A stretch of 23,065 nucleotides of DNA, from the NCBI RefSeq assembly GCF_937890665.1, contig NZ_CALADU010000186.1, positions 1 through 23,065 of the forward strand. Direction: 5' to 3'. Of the stretch, positions 15,803-23,065 are shown one piece after another (the first letter of the stretch is position 1; each line of letters opens with the position of its first letter). Both the position numbers and the translations under genes were made by a program. The notes under the pieces were generated by a model that saw only the letters and a list, made by a program, of their open reading frames with translations, was not told the DNA's origin and searched no databases. This stretch comes from an uncultured Subdoligranulum sp. Lineage in GTDB: Bacteria > Bacillota_A > Clostridia > Oscillospirales > Ruminococcaceae.

Positions 15803-17098
15803 TTACTGAATATGCACTGCCTTGGGATATACGGCCTGCATGCGGGCGTCGTCATAGTGTTCATCCAGATAGACTTCCAACTGATTCCGGGGCGGTTCGC
15901 CTTCCAAACGGGTATTATAGCGGATCAGTGCCAGTGCGCTGACCGCCATATCCGCCACCATAAACAGGCAGAGGAGCCAAGTCAGGACCGTGCCAAAACG
16001 GCGGGGCAAACGCTCGATTAAATTGGAGATGGGCGGATAAAGAAGTTTAAACCAAGCCACCGCCGCAAAGCCCCAGAAGAAGCAATACAACAGGTTGATG
16101 CGGCCCCCCAGATTGAAAGGAATGTGGCTGTAATCCCAAAAGACCGCACCAAAGACCACTTCGGTGCAAACGCTGCACAAGTATTCATAGGCACCGCCCA
16201 GCAGCGTGCCGACCACAAACAGCCAACTGGCAGGTTTATCCTTATAACGGTAGAGCAGTACCGTCACCAGTGCGATGGCCAAGCCCCACACCACCGAAAA
16301 CGGCCCCCACACCAAGCTGGAGCGGCTCATCCAATAGCCAGCGGTGATCCGACAGAAGATCGTTTCGGTGATATCGCCGAGGAGCGAACCGATGATGAAA
16401 AGCAGGATGATCTTATATGGACTGCACCCTGCGGCAAACACCGCAGATTTTTCCTTTTTGTGGTGTTCAAAGGTCAGGGACGGATGGGCCTTGGCCATAC
16501 GGTTTTCCACGCTGCCCAAGATCCACATGCCGGCTCGCAGTGTCAAGTTGGCCAGACGGTTTTCCACCGCCTCGGCCGGCGGCCAGCGATACCGCAGTCC
16601 CAGCATTGTCAAAACCGTACCGATGGCATCGATGGCAAAGATGACCAGCAAGACCCACAGTAGCACAACACGCACGCTTACCGGGATCAGGCGGAAGAGC
16701 ATCAGCAGAAGTGGGTTGCCCCATTTGATGGTAATAACACTAAGTGCGCCCCACAGCAACGAAGCCCACAGGCAGATGTAACCATCCAGATTGAGCCAGT
16801 CTTTGCTGTAATCCCACCAACGGGTACCGCTGATCCGTTCCAAAAGATGTCCGGCTACCCATTCCAGCACGGTGGCGTAGATGGCACTAAAGCCAAACAG
16901 AAAGACCCAGCTTTCCTGCAAGTCCCCCAAGGCAAAGCTAACCGTCAGTCCGCCCACACCATACACGATGCACAGCGGGCCGTTGAGCACGCCCCGGTCC
17001 TGATACCGATGCCGGCGCACGGCGGTGACGATTACTTCCCCCAGCCAGCCCAAAAACGAATAGACAAAAAACAGATATACAAATTGATAGAAGCCCAT
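15803..17098 (-). CDS. Tandem-duplicated PF06541 (CmpB-type, DUF1113) membrane protein
   Basis: This 431-residue polytopic membrane protein consists of two copies of the PF06541 unit, a family labelled putative ABC-transporter type IV; I know of no solid biochemical role. Copy 1 spans about 7-120 and copy 2 about 229-345. They align through FLGWLGEVI with LLGDITETI, VLNGPLCIVYGVG with LVWGPFSVVWGLA, a Glu in LEW/YEY, and WWDYS...LNLDGYICL with FWDYS...FNLGGRINL. A cytosolic, basic linker (about 165-225) joins them. The last 50 residues form a charged tail after one more hydrophobic segment. Most members have a single unit or one plus a C-terminal extension. AGAGGAA 7 nt before ATG 17098 supports the start. 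The gene begins 12 nt after the dehydrogenase gene and is co-transcribed with it. Confidence 0.86.
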   Translation of the reverse strand: MGFYQFVYLFFVYSFLGWLGEVIVTAVRRHRYQDRGVLNGPLCIVYGVGGLTVSFALGDLQESWVFLFGFSAIYATVLEWVAGHLLERISGTRWWDYSKDWLNLDGYICLWASLLWGALSVITIKWGNPLLLMLFRLIPVSVRVVLLWVLLVIFAIDAIGTVLTMLGLRYRWPPAEAVENRLANLTLRAGMWILGSVENRMAKAHPSLTFEHHKKEKSAVFAAGCSPYKIILLFIIGSLLGDITETIFCRITAGYWMSRSSLVWGPFSVVWGLAIALVTVLLYRYKDKPASWLFVVGTLLGGAYEYLCSVCTEVVFGAVFWDYSHIPFNLGGRINLLYCFFWGFAAVAWFKLLYPPISNLIERLPRRFGTVLTWLLCLFMVADMAVSALALIRYNTRLEGEPPRNQLEVYLDEHYDDARMQAVYPKAVHIQ

Positions 17099-17110
17099 AC
17101 AAAGTTCCTC

Positions 17111-18106
17111 TTACTCACAGGTCAAACGCCGGCCAGGGGTTTCCTCGCTGACGTAACGGGTGGTGCGGCTCATCTGGTTGTCCAGCGTTTCACCGGCGGC
17201 ATAACGCCGCAAATTGTGGGCAAAGATTTCCACAATGTTTTGCAGCGTGCGGGGCAGGCTGAACCGCCCCGAAATATGGGGTGTGATAAGCACCGTATCC
17301 AGCGACCAGAGCGGATGCTCCGCCGGCAGCGGTTCCGGGTCGGTCACATCCACCGCCGCGCCATACAGTGCCCCACTTTGTACTGCCCGTGCCAATGCAT
17401 CACAGTCCACGGTGTTGCCCCGCCCCACGTTGAGCAGGATGGCCCCCCGCTTGCAGCGGGCCAGCCGTGCATCGTCAAACAAACGGTAGGTTTCCGGCGT
17501 GCCCGGCAAACTGAGGGCGACCAGATCGGCTTGCGGCAGTTCTTCGTCCAGATGCGCGGTATCCACCACCCGCAGGCAGTAGTCGGGGCAGGACGACGGG
17601 TGACGGCGTACGCCCACCACTTCTGCCCCCAGCAGGTGGGCCCGCCGGGCAAAGCTGGCGCCAATGTCCCCCATGCCCACGCAGAGCACCCGGGACCCAG
17701 CGATGGACCGCACCGGACGTTGGATGGCATCCCACTGATGACGGTGCTGCCGGTCCCGATAGAGGACCAGATCTTTGGCCAGTGCTAACCACATGCCCAG
17801 CATCCATTCGCTGATGGCCAAACCATAGGCACCGGTGGCATTGGTCACAAGGCAGTCGTCGGGCAAAACCCCCGGTTCCAAATAGGGGTCCGGCCCGGCA
17901 AAGTTGGACTGGAACCACGACAAATGTCGATTTTGCCGGATATACTCCACCGGTACATTGCCTAAAATCGCATCCGCCCAGAGGATCTCCTCCAAGGTAG
18001 CGGTTTCCTCGGTGGTGAAGCGGTAGGCAAACTGGGGTGCAGCCTGCCGAAGGGTCTGACGCTGTTCCTCTGACAGAGGCAGCGCCACAAGAATGTGTTT
18101 TTCCAT
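17111..18106 (-). CDS. D-isomer-specific 2-hydroxyacid dehydrogenase
   Basis: Predicted NAD(P)-dependent reductase of 2-oxoacids in the cytosol; the substrate (glyoxylate, hydroxypyruvate, 2-oxo chain acids) is not evident. With the start at 18106 (MEKHILVALPL) it has 331 residues, the usual size. The nucleotide-binding motif is GMGDIG (144-149). The catalytic Arg is in LNVGRGN (Arg229), the Glu in VTDPEPLP (Glu258) and the His in ITPHISG (His277). The sequence before 18106 in the same frame (to 18193) is Arg/Gly-rich and not part of the family. The site is AAGGAA at 12 nt or GAG at 8 nt, both modest. It follows queH by 47 nt and precedes the PF06541 gene by 12 nt. The variant GMGDIGASFA differs a little from the common G-x-G-x-I-G-x2-A spacing but keeps the glycines. 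Confidence 0.9.
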   Translation of the reverse strand: MEKHILVALPLSEEQRQTLRQAAPQFAYRFTTEETATLEEILWADAILGNVPVEYIRQNRHLSWFQSNFAGPDPYLEPGVLPDDCLVTNATGAYGLAISEWMLGMWLALAKDLVLYRDRQHRHQWDAIQRPVRSIAGSRVLCVGMGDIGASFARRAHLLGAEVVGVRRHPSSCPDYCLRVVDTAHLDEELPQADLVALSLPGTPETYRLFDDARLARCKRGAILLNVGRGNTVDCDALARAVQSGALYGAAVDVTDPEPLPAEHPLWSLDTVLITPHISGRFSLPRTLQNIVEIFAHNLRRYAAGETLDNQMSRTTRYVSEETPGRRLTCE

Positions 18107-18153
18107 CGTATTTCTCGATTCCTTATTGTATGCAATCGTTCGGGCCGCGGTTT

Positions 18154-18771
18154 TCAAACGCCCCGCGCCTCTTTGCTGAACACACAGCCGCAATAGTCTT
18201 GCCGGTACAAACCGTACTCGGCACTGAGCTGCAAACTGCGTTTATAGCCGTCCTTTTTACGAAACTCACTGGGCAAAAACCGTACGCCGTACCGTTCCCC
18301 CAATTCCTGTCCCAGCGCATTGATCCGCACCGGGTCTTTCATGGGCGAGATGGAAAGCGTGGTGCAGAACCACTCGAACCCGTTTTCCGCTGCGTAGCGG
18401 GCGGTTTGTTCCAACCGCAGCCGGTAACAGGCCGTACAGCGCTCCCCTTTTTCGGGTTCTTGTTCCAGCCCATGGACTGCAGTGTAAAACTCCTGCGGGT
18501 CATAGGGCAGTTCCACCACCGGGAAGCGGTATCCCGCTTGCTGGACAAATCGTTCCAACTCCCCCTCCCGCCGGTGGTATTCCGCCGGGGGATAGATATT
18601 GGGATTATAATAAAGAATCGTCAGATCAAAATGGTCCGCCAGCCGTTCCAAGGTAGCGCTGGAACAGGGTGCGCAGCAGGCGTGAAGCAGCAGCAGCGGC
18701 CGCGTTCCCGCAGCGTCCAGTTCCTGTAAGACCTTTTCCATGGCCAGTTGATAGTTGATTCGATTGGGCAT
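18154..18771 (-). CDS. queH: Epoxyqueuosine reductase QueH
   Basis: QueH performs the last step of queuosine synthesis in tRNA, reducing epoxyqueuosine to queuosine without cobalamin; it replaces QueG in many anaerobes. The 205-residue protein shows the family's cysteine pattern: HACCAPCS (30-37), ERCTACYRLRL (110-120; Cys112, Cys115) and QDYCGCVFS (191-199; Cys194, Cys196), which together bind an Fe-S cluster and a further metal. YYNPNIYP (54-61) and TTLSISPMKD (137-146) are also typical. The ATG at 18771 has AAAGGAAAG 6-7 nt upstream; an in-frame codon at 18798 lies before this site. It heads a minus-strand operon behind a leader of about 130 nt that contains an intrinsic terminator, so its expression may be attenuated. 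No other queuosine gene is in the window. Confidence 0.95.
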   Translation of the reverse strand: MPNRINYQLAMEKVLQELDAAGTRPLLLLHACCAPCSSATLERLADHFDLTILYYNPNIYPPAEYHRREGELERFVQQAGYRFPVVELPYDPQEFYTAVHGLEQEPEKGERCTACYRLRLEQTARYAAENGFEWFCTTLSISPMKDPVRINALGQELGERYGVRFLPSEFRKKDGYKRSLQLSAEYGLYRQDYCGCVFSKEARGV

Positions 18772-18796
18772 CTTTTTCTTTCCTTTATATTCGCAC

Positions 18797-18819
18797 AAAA
18801 AGCAGCCAAACGGGCTGCC
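18797..18819 (-). terminator. Attenuator-like terminator in the queH leader
   Basis: On the minus strand GCAGCC pairs with GGCTGC (18818-18813 with 18807-18802, loop CGTTT) and is followed by TTTTT (18801-18797). It lies between the promoter at 18910-18938 and the queH start, so it should stop transcription unless prevented. The leader before it can form GCGG/CCGC, AATTTG/CAAATT and TACC/GGTA hairpins. Confidence 0.75.
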
Positions 18820-18909
18820 GGTAAACTACTTCTTCATGATACCATATACGGTAGGTTTTTGCATCAGGTTGGGGCGAATTTGTCGGCAAATTTTGCGGCG
18901 TTCCGCGTC

Positions 18910-18938
18910 TTTATACTTTATTCCCATTTCTTTTGCAA
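18910..18938 (-). promoter_or_regulatory. Sigma-A promoter for queH
   Basis: A -35 TTGCAA (18938-18933) and -10 TATAAA (18915-18910) are separated by 17 nt. The predicted start is near 18903, giving a leader of about 130 nt before the queH ATG. Confidence 0.75.
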
Positions 18939-18967
18939 ATTCTTGAAATTTCTTTCACCTCTTTGTC

Positions 18968-19043
18968 ACAAACGGTCCGTATACTGTAAGTGTCCTCAGG
19001 AAGGGAGCAGGGACCCGACCTGAGGCAGGGACCCCAAGTTTTT
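18968..19043 (+). ncRNA. Candidate small structured RNA, SRP-like (ffs?)
   Basis: A long imperfect rod can be drawn: AAAC/GUUU, GGUCC/GGACC (18974-18978 with 19029-19033), CUGU/GGCAG, and GUCC/GGAC or the alternative CCTCAGG/CCTGAGG (18994-19000 with 19018-19024). It ends in TTTTTT (19038-19043). The apex contains GGAAGGGAGCAG, which matches the form of the GGAA-loop and AGCA strand of bacterial SRP RNA. Against this, the three bases before GGAA (TCA) cannot pair with the GGG after it, and the rod is short for a small SRP RNA. No convincing promoter stands in front. The limits given are those of the foldable segment. Confidence 0.42.
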
Positions 19044-19071
19044 TCATCCATACTCCTCTTTTCTTTTGACA

Positions 19072-19116
19072 CCAAAGCGGCACAAGTTCCGACTTGTGCC
19101 GCTTTGGCGTTTTTTT
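19072..19116 (+). terminator. Strong intrinsic terminator
   Basis: A 15-bp perfect stem (19072-19086 with 19093-19107) with a 6-nt TTCCGA loop is followed by CG and seven T (19110-19116). It works in the plus direction only. It lies 29 nt after the T-run of the small RNA candidate and just before the activase promoter, so it would insulate the activase gene from upstream transcription. Confidence 0.9.
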
Positions 19117-19146
19117 CGACAGTTAGACATTTTCCCTAGAGTGTAC

Positions 19147-19175
19147 TTGCCAAACCACTAAAGAAAAGGTAGAAT
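19147..19175 (+). promoter_or_regulatory. Sigma-A promoter for the activase gene
   Basis: A -35 TTGCCA (19147-19152) and -10 TAGAAT (19170-19175) are separated by 17 nt. The predicted start near 19182 leaves an untranslated leader of about 110 nt. Confidence 0.75.
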
Positions 19176-19181
19176 AGGGTG

Positions 19182-19290
19182 ATATGGTATCGGTAGGAGT
19201 AGGCCATTTGTGTCTCAATCACGCGAAAAAATGCGTTAGAGCGATACCTGTTCCCGCAATTTCCCGTTTTCCGCAGGAGGTTACACCCGT
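19182..19290 (+). promoter_or_regulatory. Structured untranslated leader of the activase gene
   Basis: A perfect 7-bp stem, GGTATCG (19186-19192) with CGATACC (19242-19248), closes a 63-nt domain containing a possible CGC/GCG hairpin. About 27 nt later comes the strong AGGAGG site before the ATG at 19291. I cannot match it to a known riboswitch class. Confidence 0.4.
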
Positions 19291-22224
19291 ATGAGAGTTG
19301 GTTTGGACATTGGTTCCACAACCATTAAATGTGTGGTGCTGAATGACGCCGGAGAGATCGTATTTTCTACCTACGAGCGTCATTTCAGCCATATTTTGGA
19401 AAAGGGCAAAGCCCTTTTGGAAAAAGTGGCCGCCGAATATCTGCCCGACGGCCGCGCGTATCTGGCCATTTCCGGTTCTGCCGGTATGGGTTTGGCTGAT
19501 AGCTGCAAGGTCCCCTTTGTGCAGGAAGTATTTGCCACCCGCGTGGCGGCCAACCGTTTGGTGCCCGGCACCGACTGCATCATTGAGTTGGGCGGCGAAG
19601 ATGCCAAGATCCTGTTTTTGACCGGTGGTACCGAGGTGCGTATGAACGGTAGCTGTGCCGGCGGTACCGGCGCTTTCATCGACCAGATGGCTACCCTTTT
19701 GAAGATGGGCGCCGACGAGATGGACAAAGCCGCCCAGACTGCCACCCGTACCTATACCATCGCCAGCCGCTGCGGCGTCTTCGCCAAAAGTGACATTCAG
19801 CCGCTGATCAATCAGGGCGCGCTGGCCGGTGACATCGCCGCATCCATCTATCAGGCGGTGGTCAACCAGACCATCGCCGGTTTGGCACAGGGTCGTCCCA
19901 TCAAGGGCAACATTGTCTATCTGGGCGGACCGCTGACCTTCAGCAAGACGCTGCGGGAGAGTTTTGACAAAACCCTCGGCGTGAAGGGTCTGTGCCCCGA
20001 AAACAGCTTGCTGTTTGTGGCGCTGGGCGCCGCCTTCTATGCCGACGAGGAGTCCGACCTGCACGAGGTGGCCCGCCGGCTGGATGATTACAGCGCCACC
20101 GCCACCTATGTGAGCCTGCCTCCCCTGTTTGCCAACAAACAGGAATACGAGGAATTTCATGCCCGGCACCTGAAAGCCACCGTCCCCTGTCTGCCTTTCA
20201 GCGCCCAGTGCGGACCGGTACATATCGGTATTGATTCCGGTTCCACCACCATCAAGCTGGTGGTCATCGACCAGAACGCCAACATCCTGTTTGAGAGCTA
20301 CCGCCCCAATCTGGGCAACCCGGTGCCGCTGGTACAGGAGACGCTCCTCAAACTGTATCAGGATCACCCGGGGCTGCAGATTGCCAGCGTGACCACCACC
20401 GGCTACGGCGAGGAGCTGATCAAAAACGCTTTCCACTGTGACCGCGGTCTGGTGGAAACGGTGGCCCACTTCACCGCCGCCAAGCACTTCCTGCCCGATG
20501 TGGATTTCATCATCGACATCGGCGGTCAGGATATGAAGTGCTTCAAGATCGAGGACGGCGCCATCAGCAACATCTTCCTCAACGAAGCCTGCTCTTCGGG
20601 CTGCGGCAGCTTTTTGCAGACCTTTGCTCAGGCATTGGGCTACGATGTGAAGGAGTTCGCCGCGCTGGGATTGTTCGCTGACAAACCGGTGGATCTGGGC
20701 AGCCGCTGCACGGTGTTCATGAATTCCTCGGTGAAGCAGGCCCAGAAAGACGGCGCTTCCATCCAAAATATCAGCGCCGGTCTTTCCATCTCGGTGGTCA
20801 AGAATGCGCTGTACAAGGTGATTCGTGCATCCAGCCCCGAAGAGCTGGGCCGCAACATCGTGGTGCAGGGCGGCACCTTCTACAACGAAGCTGTGCTGCG
20901 TGCCTTTGAAAAGGAGATGGGCGTGGAGGTCATCCGCCCCGACATCGCCGGTTTGATGGGTGCCTATGGCGCCGCCCTGTACGGGTTGAACCGGGCCGGA
21001 GAGAACGCCCATAGCTCGGTATTGACGCAGGAAGAGCTGGAACATTTCAGCCAGACGGTCAAAACCGTACAGTGCAACGGCTGCGGCAACCATTGCCAGT
21101 TGACCGTCAATACCTTTGCGGATGGCAAACGGTTCATCTCGGGCAACCGCTGCGATAAGCCGGTGACCGGCAAGGCCAACAGCGAGGAACTGAACCTGTA
21201 CGCCTACAAACTCAAACTGTTGGAAGACTACCGCAACGCCCCCGCCCCCCAGAACCCCCGGGCCAAGATCGGCATTCCCCTGTGTTTGAATATGTATGAA
21301 CTGCTGCCCTTCTGGCATACCTTGTTTACCAAGCTGGGCTTCCAAGTGGTGGTCAGTCCCTTCTCCAACCGCAAGCTCTATCAGGCCGGGCAGGCCACCA
21401 TTCCCAGCGATACGGCCTGCTTCCCTGCCAAGCTCAGCCACGGGCACATCCACTGGCTGGCCGAACAGGGTGTGGATGCAGTCTTCTACCCCTGCATGAG
21501 CTACAACCTGGATGAACATTTGGGGGACAACCACTACAACTGCCCGGTGGTGGCGTATTATCCCGAAGTGCTGGAGGGCAACTGCCCCGAATTGACCCAG
21601 ATTCCCCTGCTCTACGACTATTTCAATCTGGAGCGCCGGAAGGATTTCTACAAGCGGTTCTATCAATCCATTACCAAGACCTTCCCGGGGCTGGACAAGA
21701 AATCTGTCCACGAAGCCATCGATGCCGCCTACGACGAGTACGCCCGTCATATGCAGCAGGTGCGGGATAAGGGTACCGCCATCATTGCCGAAGCCCGCAA
21801 GCAGGGCAAGCATATCATCGTACTGGCGGGCCGTCCCTACCATGTGGACCCGGAGGTCAACCACGGCATCGACCAGTTGATCATCCGGCAGGGTGCCGCC
21901 GTAGTCACCGAGGATTCGGTGAGCTGGCATGAGGAAAAATTCAACACCTCGGTGCTGAACCAGTGGACCTACCACAGCCGTCTGTATGCTGCCGCCAAAT
22001 ATTGCATTTCTCAGCCCGACATGGATCTGGTACAGCTTGTTTCTTTCGGCTGCGGTCTGGATGCCATCACCACCGACGAAACGCGGGAAATTTTGCAGGC
22101 CGGCAACAAACTCTACACCCAGTTGAAGATCGATGAGATCACCAATCTGGGCGCCGTCAACATTCGGCTGCGGAGTCTTTTCGCCGCGTTGGAAGAACGC
22201 CGCGAAGCCGCCGGGCAGGCTTGA
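19291..22224 (+). CDS. BadF/HGD-type acyl-CoA dehydratase activase-related protein, two activase domains plus DUF2229
   Basis: Proteins of this family use ATP to push an electron from a [4Fe-4S] cluster into a radical 2-hydroxyacyl-CoA dehydratase; this large, two-domain form has no established substrate. Residues about 1-255 are the first ASKHA-fold domain (VGLDIGSTTIK at 3-13, GGEDAKI, NGSCAGGTGAF with Cys122, SRCGVFAKSD with Cys161). About 312-565 is the second (IGIDSGSTTIKLV, GGQDMK, NEACSSGCGSF with Cys434 and Cys438, GSRCTVF with Cys473). Then come a CxxCx3C knot (Cys595, Cys598, Cys602) and a DUF2229-like region to the end at 977, with LAGRPYHVDPEVNHGID near 850. AGGAGG upstream supports the start. 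Homologues often carry the dehydratase-like part in one chain of about 1,400 residues; here it is a separate gene 34 nt downstream. Confidence 0.93.
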   Translation: MRVGLDIGSTTIKCVVLNDAGEIVFSTYERHFSHILEKGKALLEKVAAEYLPDGRAYLAISGSAGMGLADSCKVPFVQEVFATRVAANRLVPGTDCIIELGGEDAKILFLTGGTEVRMNGSCAGGTGAFIDQMATLLKMGADEMDKAAQTATRTYTIASRCGVFAKSDIQPLINQGALAGDIAASIYQAVVNQTIAGLAQGRPIKGNIVYLGGPLTFSKTLRESFDKTLGVKGLCPENSLLFVALGAAFYADEESDLHEVARRLDDYSATATYVSLPPLFANKQEYEEFHARHLKATVPCLPFSAQCGPVHIGIDSGSTTIKLVVIDQNANILFESYRPNLGNPVPLVQETLLKLYQDHPGLQIASVTTTGYGEELIKNAFHCDRGLVETVAHFTAAKHFLPDVDFIIDIGGQDMKCFKIEDGAISNIFLNEACSSGCGSFLQTFAQALGYDVKEFAALGLFADKPVDLGSRCTVFMNSSVKQAQKDGASIQNISAGLSISVVKNALYKVIRASSPEELGRNIVVQGGTFYNEAVLRAFEKEMGVEVIRPDIAGLMGAYGAALYGLNRAGENAHSSVLTQEELEHFSQTVKTVQCNGCGNHCQLTVNTFADGKRFISGNRCDKPVTGKANSEELNLYAYKLKLLEDYRNAPAPQNPRAKIGIPLCLNMYELLPFWHTLFTKLGFQVVVSPFSNRKLYQAGQATIPSDTACFPAKLSHGHIHWLAEQGVDAVFYPCMSYNLDEHLGDNHYNCPVVAYYPEVLEGNCPELTQIPLLYDYFNLERRKDFYKRFYQSITKTFPGLDKKSVHEAIDAAYDEYARHMQQVRDKGTAIIAEARKQGKHIIVLAGRPYHVDPEVNHGIDQLIIRQGAAVVTEDSVSWHEEKFNTSVLNQWTYHSRLYAAAKYCISQPDMDLVQLVSFGCGLDAITTDETREILQAGNKLYTQLKIDEITNLGAVNIRLRSLFAALEERREAAGQA

Positions 22225-22258
22225 GCCGCCCCTTTTCCCTTACGATGAGGCAAAGCAT

Positions 22259-23065
<807 letters not shown>

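Noticed and set aside
13752..15809. A plus-strand open frame of 685 codons opposite the ParB-like/BMP gene
   Set aside because: No domain, no ribosome binding site, and a His/Gln/Arg-rich composition typical of an antisense shadow.
18826..18837. Tiny frame ATG-AAG-AAG-TAG just before the queH attenuator, as a leader peptide
   Set aside because: No ribosome binding site in front and only three codons; coincidence is likely.
18772..18909. Class I preQ1 riboswitch before queH
   Set aside because: I could not find the short stem with a following A-rich strand ending in ACUA; kept only as an open question about other classes.
18957..18985. Promoter with TATACT at 18980-18985 for the small RNA candidate
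   Set aside because: No -35 at suitable spacing, and the hexamer lies inside the foldable rod.
19219..21975. A very long minus-strand open frame (918 codons) opposite the activase gene
   Set aside because: It mirrors the codon structure of the GC-rich activase gene, has a His/Gly/Gln-rich composition without any family motif, and the plus-strand gene has a promoter, AGGAGG site and clear domains.

Overview
This looks like a chromosomal core segment of a moderately GC-rich, low-redox Firmicute, most likely from the Oscillospiraceae (Faecalibacterium/Gemmiger/Subdoligranulum-like). That placement is inferred from gene content: a T-box riboswitch, QueH in place of QueG, an oxygen-sensitive BadF/HGD-type activase with its dehydratase partner, a PF06541 membrane protein, LCP and FtsW cell-wall proteins, AGGAGG-type ribosome binding sites and sigma-A type promoters. 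I see no insertion sequence, phage gene, CRISPR array, tRNA or rRNA.

Layout. Positions 1-2885 (+): the C-terminal part of secA, then a translationally coupled pair, a DUF3783 protein and a membrane-anchored ApbE flavinyltransferase. They converge on a shared terminator with a minus-strand block that runs from about 18900 down to 2926. In its direction of transcription that block reads: queH, a D-2-hydroxyacid dehydrogenase and a duplicated PF06541 membrane protein; then a new promoter, a cytosolic ParB-like/BMP fusion protein, a metallophosphoesterase, gpsA, a Cof-type HAD phosphatase and ftsW; then a terminator overlapping another promoter, a polytopic membrane protein and a large LCP protein; and last a T-box-controlled ABC importer (binding lipoprotein, permease, ATPase). 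From 19291 to the end (+) lie a two-domain BadF/HGD activase and the start of its dehydratase-like partner.

The best-supported regulatory element is the T-box leader at about 5876-6163 (-). It has a clean promoter, the AGUA and K-turn elements of Stem I, a UGG (Trp) specifier, a UGGC acceptor-binding bulge matching the G73 of tRNA-Trp, and a 12-bp terminator. Two independent determinants therefore point to tryptophan, and they identify the downstream ABC system as a tryptophan importer (TrpXYZ type).

I see no obviously new multi-gene defence or mobile system. The points most worth following up are the ParB-like/BMP fusion coupled to a phosphoesterase with a DxE motif, the non-coding region 18772-19290 (an attenuator-like leader for queH, an SRP-like small RNA candidate, tandem terminators and a structured leader for the activase), and the hairpin that buries the ftsW ribosome binding site.
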